Source: Vibrio rhizosphaerae (lineage in GTDB: Bacteria > Pseudomonadota > Gammaproteobacteria > Enterobacterales > Vibrionaceae). From it: a DNA stretch of 64,000 nucleotides. The stretch covers positions 1,426,001 through 1,490,000 of the forward strand of contig NZ_AP024903.1 in assembly GCF_024347095.1 (NCBI RefSeq), in the 5' to 3' direction. Made by a program: the position numbers and the translations under genes. Below are positions 19,803-28,843 of the stretch, one piece after another (position 1 is the first letter of the stretch; each line of letters opens with the position of its first letter). The notes beneath the pieces were generated by a model that was given only the letters and a program-made list of their open reading frames with translations, was not told the origin of the DNA and ran no database searches.

Positions 19803-20798
19803 ATGAAACTAAAAACTCTGTTGGCTGTTTTTTCTGCTCTGGCACTGTTGTTCGGTGTGGTCGGGCAGAGTTCCGCGGTGACTTTCTCTGGTACTTTTTA
19901 TGCCAGCCAGTCATGTCCGGCTTATCAATCAAAAAACAAGAAAACCAATCCTGGGAACATCTATCTGGTTTCCGGGCAGTCTTACCAAATTCGTGAGGCG
20001 AATAAAAATGACGCCACCTGGTACCGGGTGGTGGTTGACAATGCTAATCCACAGTTGCGTTGGGCCTCTGCCAGTTGTGGTGAGGTAAAAGGTGGTGATT
20101 CTTCTTCATCGGGTAGCTCGGGTTCTGGCAGCTGTTCAACGGCGGGTCAGGAAGACAGTTATGTCTTGGCACTCAGCTGGCAGCCAGCTTTCTGTGAAAC
20201 ACACACGTCAAAGCCTGAATGTAAGGTCACGGATTCCAGCGCTTATCAGGCCGGAAACTTTACCCTGCATGGTTTATGGCCGAATAAAGCCTCCTGTGGC
20301 ACAAGTTACGGATTCTGTGGCAGTTACTCTCACTCGGTGAGTCCTTTCTGCAGCTATGATGCGGTTCCGATGTCATCATCGACGCTGGCATTACTGGGAC
20401 AATATATGCCAAGTGCAGCCTATGGTTCTTGTTTACAACGTCATGAATGGTACAAGCACGGTACCTGCCAGACGCAAAGAAACGCGGATGAATATTTTAA
20501 AACTGCGATTCGTCTGCAAAAAGAATTTAACCAGAATGTCGCTTATTTCATGCAGGAGCATCTCGGTAAATCTGTCTCCACGCAGGACTTTTTTGATGTT
20601 GTGGATCAGGCGTTTTTCGACGGAGCGCATAAACGGTTACAGATTTCATGTAAGAACAGCAAATTAGTGGATGTCTATATTAATTTGCCGAAACAACTGG
20701 ATGAAAATGCTTCCCTTGAAAGCTTAATGATGGATGCTGATCCGAAGTTTTCTAACCAATGTGGCAGCCGCTTCACTGTGGATGAAATTGGCTTTTAA
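19803..20798 (+). CDS. Secreted ribonuclease T2 family (RNase I-like)
   Basis: A 331-residue exported endoribonuclease. A Sec signal peptide covers about residues 1-25 (ending QSSA). Residues 26-98 form a small Cys-containing accessory domain, followed by a Ser/Gly linker (about 99-112) and the RNase T2 catalytic domain. The two catalytic boxes are FTLHGLWPN with His156 and HEWYKHGTC with His214, Glu215, Lys218 and His219. Ten or more cysteines suggest disulfides. RNase T2 enzymes cut single-stranded RNA to 2',3'-cyclic products and probably scavenge nucleotides here. An AGGA site lies nine bases before the start. The N-terminal accessory domain is longer than in E. coli RNase I. Confidence 0.92.
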   Translation: MKLKTLLAVFSALALLFGVVGQSSAVTFSGTFYASQSCPAYQSKNKKTNPGNIYLVSGQSYQIREANKNDATWYRVVVDNANPQLRWASASCGEVKGGDSSSSGSSGSGSCSTAGQEDSYVLALSWQPAFCETHTSKPECKVTDSSAYQAGNFTLHGLWPNKASCGTSYGFCGSYSHSVSPFCSYDAVPMSSSTLALLGQYMPSAAYGSCLQRHEWYKHGTCQTQRNADEYFKTAIRLQKEFNQNVAYFMQEHLGKSVSTQDFFDVVDQAFFDGAHKRLQISCKNSKLVDVYINLPKQLDENASLESLMMDADPKFSNQCGSRFTVDEIGF

Positions 20799-20862
20799 TC
20801 ATCCGTTCTGACTGATAAAAAAGAAGGCGGCTTTCCCGCCTCTTTCTTGTGATTACATTGGT

Positions 20863-20896
20863 ATAAAACCCGGTTCAATCCGGGTTTTATTTTTTG
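20863..20896 (+). terminator. Terminator after RNase T2 gene
   Basis: Perfect stem ATAAAACCCGG (20863-20873) and CCGGGTTTTAT (20880-20890) with a six-base loop and TTTTT tail. A second, weaker hairpin (AAGAAGGCGG / CCGCCTCTTTCTT, 20821-20848) lies just before it, making a tandem terminator. Confidence 0.9.
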
Positions 20897-21060
20897 AAAT
20901 CTATACCATAAATCAATGTTGCAGCATGAGAATACATTGATGTGAAGTGTCTCGGGAAAAGGCCGCGACATTGATTTAAACCGGTGAAAATCCATAGACT
21001 TTTGCACGACACCCCGCCACACTAGAGCCATATTGGCTAACTGATTCAAATCATTCAGAT

Positions 21061-21942
21061 ATGAAGACTTCTCTCGATCATCTCCCTGAACGTAAACAGC
21101 ACGAGCTTGCGCTGATTTCAACCATTCTGCGCGATACGCTGGAAGAATACATCGTTGGCAAGCAGGGGAGTAAAGCCGAGTTCCGGATCCTGAAAATCAT
21201 TCTGTTCGGCAGCCACGCCAAAGGCGGCTGGGTGAGCGATATTCCCAACGGCTATGTCAGTGACTACGACATTCTGGTGATCGTCAACAAACCCTCGCTG
21301 GTGGATGAGGATCTTGTCTGGCGCAGGGCCGAAGAGCAGATTGACCGCAAAGTCAAAAGCGCACCGCTGGGTCTGATTGTGCATACTTTGGAAGAAGTGA
21401 ATGAACAGCTCAGACAAGGTCACTATTTTTTCAAGGATATTCGCGAAGAGGGGATCGAAATCTTTGCTGCGACACCGAAAGAACTGGCCGAACCGGGGGA
21501 TCTGAGTGATGAAGAACGTCGTCAAATTGCCCAAGGGCACTATGATTACTGGTTTGAAAGTGCACAGCAGTTTTTTCATTTCTTTGGTCAGGCTCTTTCT
21601 GATAAGAAATGGCTGAGCAATGCAGCATTTCAACTCCACCAATCCACAGAGCGATTGTTCGCCTGTACCTTACTGGTTCTGAGTAACTACCTACCCAAAA
21701 CCCACAATATCGAAAAGCTGAAAAAATACTGTGCCGAGCAAGATCTTGCTTTCGTTGATATTTTCCCGATGGACGACAAATTCCACCGCCGCAGCTTTCG
21801 CCGCCTGCAACGCGCCTACATTGACGCCCGTTACTCGATGCATTACGAAATCACCGAAGAAGAATTGGTGTATCTGCAAGGCGAAGTGGAGAAGCTGAAA
21901 GGACTGGTGGAGAAGGTTTGTTTGGCGAGGCTTGGGGGGTAA
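21061..21942 (+). CDS. Single-chain nucleotidyltransferase-HEPN protein
   Basis: A 293-residue fusion of a minimal nucleotidyltransferase (about 1-135) and a HEPN domain (about 165-285). The NTase has the GSHAKGGW signature with SDYDILVIV supplying paired aspartates. The HEPN part contains helices with NAAFQLHQSTERLFACTLL and near the end RYSMHY, an R-x3-H variant of the usual R-x4-6-H RNase motif. Separate MNT and HEPN genes usually form toxin-antitoxin pairs in which the NTase modifies the HEPN toxin; here both are in one chain. It is flanked by IS3 remnants, suggesting transfer. Some such fusions lack RNase activity, so function is open. Confidence 0.75.
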   Translation: MKTSLDHLPERKQHELALISTILRDTLEEYIVGKQGSKAEFRILKIILFGSHAKGGWVSDIPNGYVSDYDILVIVNKPSLVDEDLVWRRAEEQIDRKVKSAPLGLIVHTLEEVNEQLRQGHYFFKDIREEGIEIFAATPKELAEPGDLSDEERRQIAQGHYDYWFESAQQFFHFFGQALSDKKWLSNAAFQLHQSTERLFACTLLVLSNYLPKTHNIEKLKKYCAEQDLAFVDIFPMDDKFHRRSFRRLQRAYIDARYSMHYEITEEELVYLQGEVEKLKGLVEKVCLARLGG

Positions 21943-22031
21943 TTCCACTTAAATAGCATAACTAAGTATGAATAGCCACCGACTTGATAGACACCTTTTA
22001 GTTAGACAAAATGACTAATAGAGAGGTGCTT

Positions 22032-22283
22032 ATGAGCAGCAAAAGATATCCAGAAGAATTTAAAATTGAAGCGGTAATACAGGTCACGGAAAAAGCTCAT
22101 AGTATGGTTGATGTCGCCAATCGCTTAGGAACAACTACCCATAGTCTTTATGCTTGGGTGAAGCGCTATGGCCCCGACTCCTCTCAACACCAAGCTCAAT
22201 CTGATGAAAATGCCGAAATTCGTAGGCTTCGAAAAGAACTGCAAAGAGTCACCGAAGATCGAGATATACTAAAAAAGCGCTGA
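22032..22283 (+). pseudogene. IS3-family orfA remnant (orfB missing)
   Basis: Residues starting at MSSKRYPEEFKIEAVIQVTE form an IS3 orfA HTH and leucine zipper (EIRRLRKELQRVTEDRDILKK). The frame ends in CGC TGA directly after the AAAAAA slippery run (22270-22275), where an intact element would continue into orfB. No DDE half follows, so the element was truncated at this point. The bases from about 21966 (TGAATAGCCACCGACTTGAT) probably include its left end. Confidence 0.8.
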
Positions 22284-22433
22284 ACAAGGCTGACCACATC
22301 CAGCTGAAATATCAGACTGCATGACACGCATGATTTTGTTCATTAAAACTATTTTTAATTCTTCACATGAAACCGGGCAGCGGACTAGGATATCATCACG
22401 ATTGAGAAATATGTTCAAAGCCGGGGGAGCATC

Positions 22434-24086
22434 GTGATAAAAAATATGACCTACCTTAGCAAAAGGTCTTATTACTTTAAGCTGGTCGTGACCATTAATA
22501 TTATTTGCTTTGTCGGTTTAGTGCTTGTTGCCCTGAATCTCTATAATCGAAATTTCACAGAAAATCTTCACCAATTGAAAAACTATGGGTTATCTCAAGC
22601 AAGAGTGATTGCCCATGACCCGTTATTGTCTGAGCAGGTATTCAAAAAAAATATCGGACAACTGAGCGCGATGGCGCAAAAGTATCAATGGGGGGGTGAA
22701 ATTGAGTACATCTCTATCTCAAACACGCAGGGGATCCGGTTATTTCATAGTAAAGGCTATGGCATCGGTGAGAAAATTCATTCGAATAAAATTGATGAGA
22801 TTGCGCAGGGAAAAGAGATTTCAGATGTCAGTCAGGGATTTTATGGTCGGGTATTAGTCAAAGCCCGGGTACCGATTTTTTATCATGGCCAGTTTATCGG
22901 CATTGTTTCTACTGGTATCTCTTATCCTAAATTCATCGAAAAACAGAAAAAAGATCTCAATGAAATGGCGATGTTATTTATTGCTGCCTGGTTTATTAAT
23001 CTGGGGGTGAGTTATTTATTAATCCGCAGTTTACGTTACCGATTAAACTTAATGACTCCCGAGCAGATAGAAAAAGGCTTTGTCTACCGTCAGTATATTC
23101 TTGATTCCGTTTATGAGGGGATTGTCGCTGTCAACAAAGACGATCATGTCGTTTTGATTAATGATGCTGCAATGGCATATCTGGACATTCTTGACGAGGA
23201 TATTCGGGGGAAACCTATTGCCGATTATATTTTTAATACGGACTTTTTTAGCAGTCAAAGTCTTGAAGAGTTGAAAGATGAGACCATTCTTTGCAATGGG
23301 CATTCTCTGATTGCGACCCGTAAACCCATCTACGACAAACAGGGGAATGAGCTTGGCTTAGTGGTGAGTTTTCGTATTAATACGATGAAAGATGAACTGG
23401 AAAACAAAATGAACCAGTTTGCGAAGGATAAAGACAATCTCAGAGCGATCATTCATGAATTTAATAACCAGATGTCGGTGATTTATGGCTTACTGGAGAT
23501 GAAACGCTATGACAGTGTATTGCAATACATTGATACGGAATTTGCGACCCGCCAGAATGATGTCCGTGAAATCTCAAAAATGTTGCCGGTGCCTGATCTT
23601 GCGGCGATGTTCCTGAGTAAAAAAGTCCGGGCGAAAGAGTTGAATATTTCGCTTGAAATCGATCCGATGAGTCGTATTGACAGTAAGTTGTTACCGATCA
23701 ATATACAGGATGTCACTTGCATTATCGGTAATTTAATTAGTAATGCATTTGAGGCGGTCGTCAGTAGTCACGCTGCGCAACGGGTTGTCAGTGTGTATGT
23801 TTATCAGAGTGATGAATTCATTATTGAAGTCGCAGATAGTGGAGGCGGGGTTGCTGAAGAAGATGCAGACAAAATTTTTGAGCGAGGTGTCACTTCGAAG
23901 GCGGGTGATAATCATGGTATTGGTCTGCATTTGGTAAAAACACTGGTTGAGCAGGCCGACGGGCGAATTGTTATTGAAGAATCAGATTTTGGCGGCGCTT
24001 TATTTATGGTATTTATTCCGTTAAATATTGGCTCTATATCAAGTCAGTCTACCTATTCTGAAATTCATTCACTGACGGATGCATGA
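22434..24086 (+). CDS. Sensor histidine kinase, CitA/DcuS-type
   Basis: A 550-residue inner-membrane sensor. TM1 spans about 17-38, a periplasmic Cache-type sensor domain about 40-165 (with YISISNTQG and VPIFYHGQFIGIVSTG), TM2 about 178-200, a cytoplasmic PAS domain about 220-330 (YEGIVAVNKDDHVVLIN), then the kinase core. Phosphorylation site His341 lies in IIHEFNNQMSVIYGLLE; N box NLISNAFEAV, G1 VADSGGGV and G2 HGIGLHLV are present. The GTG start at 22434 has a strong GGGGGAG site six bases upstream; an ATG at 22446 is the alternative. CitA/DcuS sensors detect citrate or C4-dicarboxylates; the neighbouring transporter supports a carboxylate ligand. Confidence 0.9.
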   Translation: MIKNMTYLSKRSYYFKLVVTINIICFVGLVLVALNLYNRNFTENLHQLKNYGLSQARVIAHDPLLSEQVFKKNIGQLSAMAQKYQWGGEIEYISISNTQGIRLFHSKGYGIGEKIHSNKIDEIAQGKEISDVSQGFYGRVLVKARVPIFYHGQFIGIVSTGISYPKFIEKQKKDLNEMAMLFIAAWFINLGVSYLLIRSLRYRLNLMTPEQIEKGFVYRQYILDSVYEGIVAVNKDDHVVLINDAAMAYLDILDEDIRGKPIADYIFNTDFFSSQSLEELKDETILCNGHSLIATRKPIYDKQGNELGLVVSFRINTMKDELENKMNQFAKDKDNLRAIIHEFNNQMSVIYGLLEMKRYDSVLQYIDTEFATRQNDVREISKMLPVPDLAAMFLSKKVRAKELNISLEIDPMSRIDSKLLPINIQDVTCIIGNLISNAFEAVVSSHAAQRVVSVYVYQSDEFIIEVADSGGGVAEEDADKIFERGVTSKAGDNHGIGLHLVKTLVEQADGRIVIEESDFGGALFMVFIPLNIGSISSQSTYSEIHSLTDA

Positions 24087-24222
24087 TCCAATAGAATTAA
24101 AACCATTAAACCCATATTGTTGATTTTCATTTGACGGTTCAAAGTTGACCGTCACAGATGTGATTCTTGTTGAAACTTAGTATGAGCTCAGCTACTTATT
24201 TTAAAGTTGAGAGTGAAAAACT

Positions 24223-25665
24223 ATGACTTCGACACTGCTGAGCGAAAGGCTCGAACGAGAGCCTGTGATTAACAAGCCATTGTTTCCCATATTATTGGTT
24301 GTTATTGTGCCCCTGCTGTTCTACATATCTCCTGCACCGGAGGGGTTATCTGTTCAAGGATGGCATTTATGTGGATTATTTGTCACAACCATCCTCGGAT
24401 TAATATTTAAACCTTTTCCTGCCCCGGTTATTTTATTATCCGTTATTGCGGTGATTGGTCTGACCGGCGGAAATACGAAGATGGTGTTAAGCGGATATTC
24501 ATCCACGACCACTTGGATCGTATTTTCTGCGTTAATTATGAGTAACGCAATTTTGGTTACCGGTCTGGGAAAACGGATTGGATATATTCTGATTGATAAG
24601 TTTGGCAGAACCAGTCTGGGACTGGGGTATGTTCTGGCAATGCTGGACTTCATTGTCGCCCCATGTACACCATCGATTACGGCCAGAGCCGGTGGTCTGG
24701 TCTTCTCCGTGGCGAAAAGTATTTCAGCTTCTCTGGACTCCTATCCGGAATCAGGCGCCAGAAAAATTGGCTCCTATCTGATGATGAACTCGTTTTTAAA
24801 TACCAAATCAACAGCTTATGTTTTCTTAACGGCGGCGGCTCCAAACTTACTGGTTTTGCCGTTTATGAAAGATATTCTGGGCGTTGAGATGACGTGGTCA
24901 AGCTGGTTTGTGAGCACGGTTGTTCCCGGTATGGTCATGCTGCTGCTGACTCCACTGATTATCTACCTGATTTATCCACCGGAAGAGAAAAAAATTGATA
25001 ACAAGCGCATTGCCGAAGAAGGTCTGAAAGAGCTTGGCGCGTTTAGTAAAAGAGAAAAAGTACTGAGTGTTATTTTCATACTGGCTTTAGCGGGCTGGGT
25101 GATGGGGTCTGTATTTCATCTGAGTGCTGCGGTGGTTGCGATAGCTGCATTCATGCTGATGATCATTTGTGGCGTGGTCTCTTGGGATGAAGTATTACAG
25201 GCGAAAGGCGCATGGACCGTGCTTGTCTGGTTTGGTGGCATCATCGGGTTGTCAGCGTCTCTGAAAGCAGAAGGTTTCTTCTCATGGCTGGGTTCATTGA
25301 TGAATCATCTGGCCACTGCCGGTACGAATGCAACGATGGCCCTGATGCTGATTATACTGTGTAGCGTGTTGGTTCGTTATTTCATTGTTTCCGGTTCTGC
25401 ATACGTTGTATCGATGGTTCCCGTATTCTTTACGTTAGGGCTGATGATGGGAATTTCTCCCGGTCTGTTAGCCATCGCACTATCATGTTCTACGATTTAT
25501 GGGAGTGGAATTACTCACTATAGTAGTGCTGCCGGTCCGATTATCTTTAGTGAAAACTATGTACCGCTGAAACATTGGTGGGCCGTCGGGGCTGTGATTA
25601 CTTTCGCGAACTATGCAATTAACATGACATTAGGTTTATGGTGGTGGAATCTGCTCGGGCTATAG
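24223..25665 (+). CDS. DASS-family anion permease (CitT-like di/tricarboxylate transporter)
   Basis: A 480-residue polytopic membrane protein with about 12-14 hydrophobic segments. It resembles the divalent anion:sodium symporter family (CitT, TtdT, YflS): FKPFPAPVILL near the N-terminus, SGYSSTTTWIVFSALIMSNA, APCTPSITARAGG with the SNT-like substrate motif region, and near the C-terminus SGSAYVVSMVPVF and THYSSAAGPIIFSENYV. Members exchange or cotransport citrate, tartrate or succinate. It lies between a CitA-like sensor (same strand) and a CitB-like regulator (opposite strand). The substrate cannot be read from sequence; citrate, aconitate or a related acid is suggested by the PrpF-family gene nearby. 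Confidence 0.88.
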   Translation: MTSTLLSERLEREPVINKPLFPILLVVIVPLLFYISPAPEGLSVQGWHLCGLFVTTILGLIFKPFPAPVILLSVIAVIGLTGGNTKMVLSGYSSTTTWIVFSALIMSNAILVTGLGKRIGYILIDKFGRTSLGLGYVLAMLDFIVAPCTPSITARAGGLVFSVAKSISASLDSYPESGARKIGSYLMMNSFLNTKSTAYVFLTAAAPNLLVLPFMKDILGVEMTWSSWFVSTVVPGMVMLLLTPLIIYLIYPPEEKKIDNKRIAEEGLKELGAFSKREKVLSVIFILALAGWVMGSVFHLSAAVVAIAAFMLMIICGVVSWDEVLQAKGAWTVLVWFGGIIGLSASLKAEGFFSWLGSLMNHLATAGTNATMALMLIILCSVLVRYFIVSGSAYVVSMVPVFFTLGLMMGISPGLLAIALSCSTIYGSGITHYSSAAGPIIFSENYVPLKHWWAVGAVITFANYAINMTLGLWWWNLLGL

Positions 25666-25702
25666 CTTTCGCCTGAGTCATCTCTATCCGATGCGATAAA
25701 TT

Positions 25703-25778
25703 AAAAAAGCGGCCCGGTTGATCTCTCCCCCGGTTGATCTCTCCTCGTCGAGGATAAATCCCGGGTCGCTTTTTTATT
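25703..25778. terminator. Large terminator with a duplicated 16-base loop element
   Basis: Arms AAAAAAGCGGCCCGG (25703) and CCCGGGTCGCTTTTTT (25760) enclose a long loop in which CCGGTTGATCTCTCC occurs twice in tandem (25714 and 25730). It lies between the convergent transporter and response-regulator genes and can terminate both. Confidence 0.8.
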
Positions 25779-25811
25779 TGGCTGACGAAAAGACAGCCCG
25801 TATCAGGCAGA

Positions 25812-26498
25812 TTAGACGATTGCTTTGCTGAAGAATCGTTGTGGTCGCCCCACTTTTCCGTGCTGAATCGTCGCTCTTAAATACCCGCTGCTGACTGCAT
25901 ATTCAAGATATCGTCTCGCCGTTGTCCGACTGACGGAGGCTTCGGCACTGACCTGATCAGCGGTGTATCGCTGGTCTTTTGAAAAGACCACCAGAATCTG
26001 TTGTAAGGTAATTTCGTCGATCCCTTTGGGATGTCTGACGGCGTCTTCTAAGTTATGGTGTTTGTTGTACATTTTCTTGATGAAACTTTGGTCAATCTGG
26101 CTGCCTTCATTCAGACTGATTTCTTTATGGAACTGAGCGTAGCGTCCCAGCGTTTCAGCAATCTGATCCAGAGAAAACGGTTTGATGATGTAATCAAACG
26201 CTCCCAGACGAATCGCGTTTGTTGCTGTTTCAATATCGTTTGCTGCAGTAATAAAGATGATATCAATATTGCTACCCTGAGAACGAAGCTTGCGGAAAAA
26301 TTCAATACCGGTGCCGTCTGGTAAGTAGTTATCCAGTATGATCAGTTTCACGGAAAAGTGGTTGAGCATCATTCTGGCATCAGCAAGTGATTTGGCTGTA
26401 CCGACAACTCTGAATGGGTATATTTGAGAAATATGGTCAGATAACAGGCCCGAAATCTCTTTAATATCCTCAACAATTAATAAATCAATTCTGTTCAT
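25812..26498 (-). CDS. Response regulator, CitB/DcuR-type
   Basis: A 228-residue regulator with an N-terminal receiver domain (acidic pocket E10/D11, phospho-acceptor D56 in LIILDNYLPDGTG, lysine in FDYIIKPF) and a C-terminal CitB-type DNA-binding domain (about 170-225: YTADQVSAEASVSRTTARRYLEY, GKVGRPQRFF). It is the expected partner of the sensor at 22434-24086, although the two genes are separated by the transporter and face each other. It probably activates the transporter or the PrpF-family gene in response to external carboxylate. Confidence 0.9.
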   Translation of the reverse strand: MNRIDLLIVEDIKEISGLLSDHISQIYPFRVVGTAKSLADARMMLNHFSVKLIILDNYLPDGTGIEFFRKLRSQGSNIDIIFITAANDIETATNAIRLGAFDYIIKPFSLDQIAETLGRYAQFHKEISLNEGSQIDQSFIKKMYNKHHNLEDAVRHPKGIDEITLQQILVVFSKDQRYTADQVSAEASVSRTTARRYLEYAVSSGYLRATIQHGKVGRPQRFFSKAIV

Positions 26499-26894
26499 AG
26501 AGTCATTTAGCCTTGACGAAAATTAATGAAACGACCGGGTAACGGTTCAGTTTAAGTGATAAAAAAACACAGTAAAACAGATACAAAATAAAGGAAATGA
26601 GCGAGGGCAAAATAATCGTCTTTTTAAAAATTCAGATCGAGAGATGCTGAATTACCCCGTGCTGTGTCATTGATGATGTGATTAAAACCGGTCATAAAAA
26701 CCGGCTCCGCAACATCCCCGAACACTTTTACTAAGCAAGTATTGTTCGATTACTATGCAAGAGTTGTCCGATACCCATAAAAAGAAAGCATCATTGATGT
26801 GCAGACATCAATGCGTCACCATCTCTATATTAGTAGATATTTCTAGTAGATAGTTCGCGAAGTCGGTCTTGGCCTCTTTTGAGTGAAGATGTCA
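26499..26894. other. Intergenic region without a gene
   Basis: The 396 bases upstream of the response regulator contain no open frame of note. Two 13-base units, TAGTAGATATTTC (26831-26843) and TAGTAGATAGTTC (26844-26856), lie in tandem and run into TTCGCGAA, the same palindrome that recurs upstream of entB. A divergence of regulation signals cannot be read further. Confidence 0.5.
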
Positions 26895-27953
26895 TCAGAG
26901 CGATAAGATACCGTCGAGAATTTTCTTGGCTGTTCTGACCAGCGAGACAGACGATACCTTGCCATTTTCCCGGGCAACTTTCAGGTCAATATAGCCTGAA
27001 GGGTGCTCAATACAGCAGTGAACGAGCTCAGCGTTTTGCTGTAATAAATCGTAGCTGACGGTTCCGGGATGACACAGCGACATGGTCAGTGCAATACTGC
27101 CGGTCACGGCAATCGCTTTATGACATGTGCTTGGCACATAGTAACGTGCGTTAATCGTGCCCCGGTCTGTTGCTGGTTTTGAAACCAGAATGGGCTTGGG
27201 AATGACTTTGTCAGATACGTCACCCAGCCCCATCATCTCACCGGCCTGACGTCGTAATGCTTCCAGTTTTTGGGTGAATTCTGTATCGGCATCCAGTTCT
27301 GCCGGTTGTTCATAACCGGTTTTGCCGAACTGGGCGGCATCAACAATCATGACCGGAATGGCGGCATCGATGCAGGTCATCTTGTAATCCGCGATGCTGT
27401 CCTGCACATGGCCCGTCGGGAATAATTTCCCCGTTTTTGCGCCTTCCACATCCAGAAAACTCAACTCGATCGGTGCTCCCGGACGATTGACTCCGCTAAT
27501 GTAAGTATCGCCGTCATAATTCACTTTACCGTTTGGCGTCTCAACCGTGGCATGGATAATTTTGTTGGTATTTAAATTACGGATACGAATGGTTGTTTTG
27601 TCACCACTGGCTGCGATTAAACCTTTTTCCAGCGCGAAAGGGCCGACACCGGAAAGGATGTTTCCACAGTTGGGAGAAAAGTCTACTTTTTCCTCGGCGA
27701 TGCCTACCTGTGCAAACAGATAATCGACGTCTGCATCTGGATCGGCAGATCGGTCAACAATCGCGACTTTACTGGTCAGACTGTTTCCGCCACCGATGCC
27801 TTCAATTTGCAATTCATGGCCCGAGCCCATGACTTTTTCCAGAATTTCCGCGAGTTCTTCCCGATCTTCTGGTAAATCTGAAGCAAGGAAGTAAGGGCCG
27901 CGGGAAGTGCCGCCACGCATCATTGTAAAAGGTAGTTGAGTTAGCTGAGTCAT
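26895..27953 (-). CDS. PrpF-family aconitate/oxalomesaconate isomerase
   Basis: A 352-residue enzyme of the PrpF family, two-domain diaminopimelate-epimerase-like fold. The N-terminus FTMMRGGTSRGPYFLASDLP is characteristic, with IGGGNSLTSKVAIV, SPNCGNILSGVGPFALE (conserved Cys) and in the second half PSTCHKAIAVTGSIAL (second Cys region). Members interconvert trans-aconitate or methylaconitate isomers, or tautomerise 4-oxalomesaconate (GalD). With no prpD/prpC or gallate genes nearby and a tricarboxylate transporter next door, a role in tri- or dicarboxylate use is inferred; naming it GalD or PrpF would be guesswork. The gene is alone on its strand. Confidence 0.8.
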   Translation of the reverse strand: MTQLTQLPFTMMRGGTSRGPYFLASDLPEDREELAEILEKVMGSGHELQIEGIGGGNSLTSKVAIVDRSADPDADVDYLFAQVGIAEEKVDFSPNCGNILSGVGPFALEKGLIAASGDKTTIRIRNLNTNKIIHATVETPNGKVNYDGDTYISGVNRPGAPIELSFLDVEGAKTGKLFPTGHVQDSIADYKMTCIDAAIPVMIVDAAQFGKTGYEQPAELDADTEFTQKLEALRRQAGEMMGLGDVSDKVIPKPILVSKPATDRGTINARYYVPSTCHKAIAVTGSIALTMSLCHPGTVSYDLLQQNAELVHCCIEHPSGYIDLKVARENGKVSSVSLVRTAKKILDGILSL

Positions 27954-28843
27954 AGGATCTCTCTTGTTATTCAGTCATGAGCGTGATCTTCTGATAAACG
28001 GGAAAAAATATGTGAGACGCTCTGAAGGGCGTTGAGTAAATTTAAAAAACAGTATGGATATAATGAACAAAATGATTGAGATAGGAGGATGAATCACACG
28101 GTGTTTCTTTTTTGGCGGCTATTAAGGCCGTCAGACAGGTGAGGAACATTGCTTTGACTGCACCGGGATGGGATGAATGTTCAGGAAAGGTTTTGGAGAT
28201 GTTGCTCGCCACAGAATCTGCCGCTCACAATCAGCCGTATATTCGAGAGATTAAATTTTCTCAGAGTAATCAATAAATTTAAATTTCATGGTGATTTGGG
28301 GAAATTAAATCGTTGCACCTTCATCGTTATTTTGTTTATTACCAATTAAAGGGCATCTTTATTCGAACGATCCCACAGTAAAGTCACTTTCACCCTATTA
28401 TAATGATAATGAATGATTTATTTACATTAGATAAGTGCTTAAAGATAATTTTAGCGCTGATTCTCTGTGGAAAGATATATAAAAAAACCAATCATTCGTG
28501 TTGTTTTCACTGCCGTCTCGGCAGCCCGGATACATGATCATTGCCCCCTGAAGGCGTTCGAGAAAAATCGGTGGTGCCTTAAGTCAAAGTATTTGTCGTC
28601 CTTGGTCGTAGGAGGGCATCTTAAAAGAAGTGACTGGCAATCCCCGAGATGAATGACCCATTTATTATCGACGTTAACGGCTTGTATTATTTTATTGATC
28701 ACTTTGGTTTTATTTTCGCAACGTAATAAACCAAGTGGCGTCCGCTTAAGTTGTTCGGTTGCAATCGAGCCTATTTACAATAACGCCAAAGGTGCTTGTG
28801 TGCGTTATTCCGGGTGTTACACAACTTATTAAGGAAAATATAA
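27954..28843. other. Long intergenic region
   Basis: About 890 bases between the divergent PrpF-family and GH51 genes. I find no convincing coding frame; a 61-codon frame at 28467-28652 has no ribosome site and no recognisable product. A Fur-like stretch TATAATGATAATGAATGAT (28399-28417) matches 13 of 19 consensus positions. Confidence 0.5.

Noticed and set aside
28467..28652. Small gene in the long spacer
   Set aside because: No ribosome site, no recognisable product and no conserved context; likely a chance frame.
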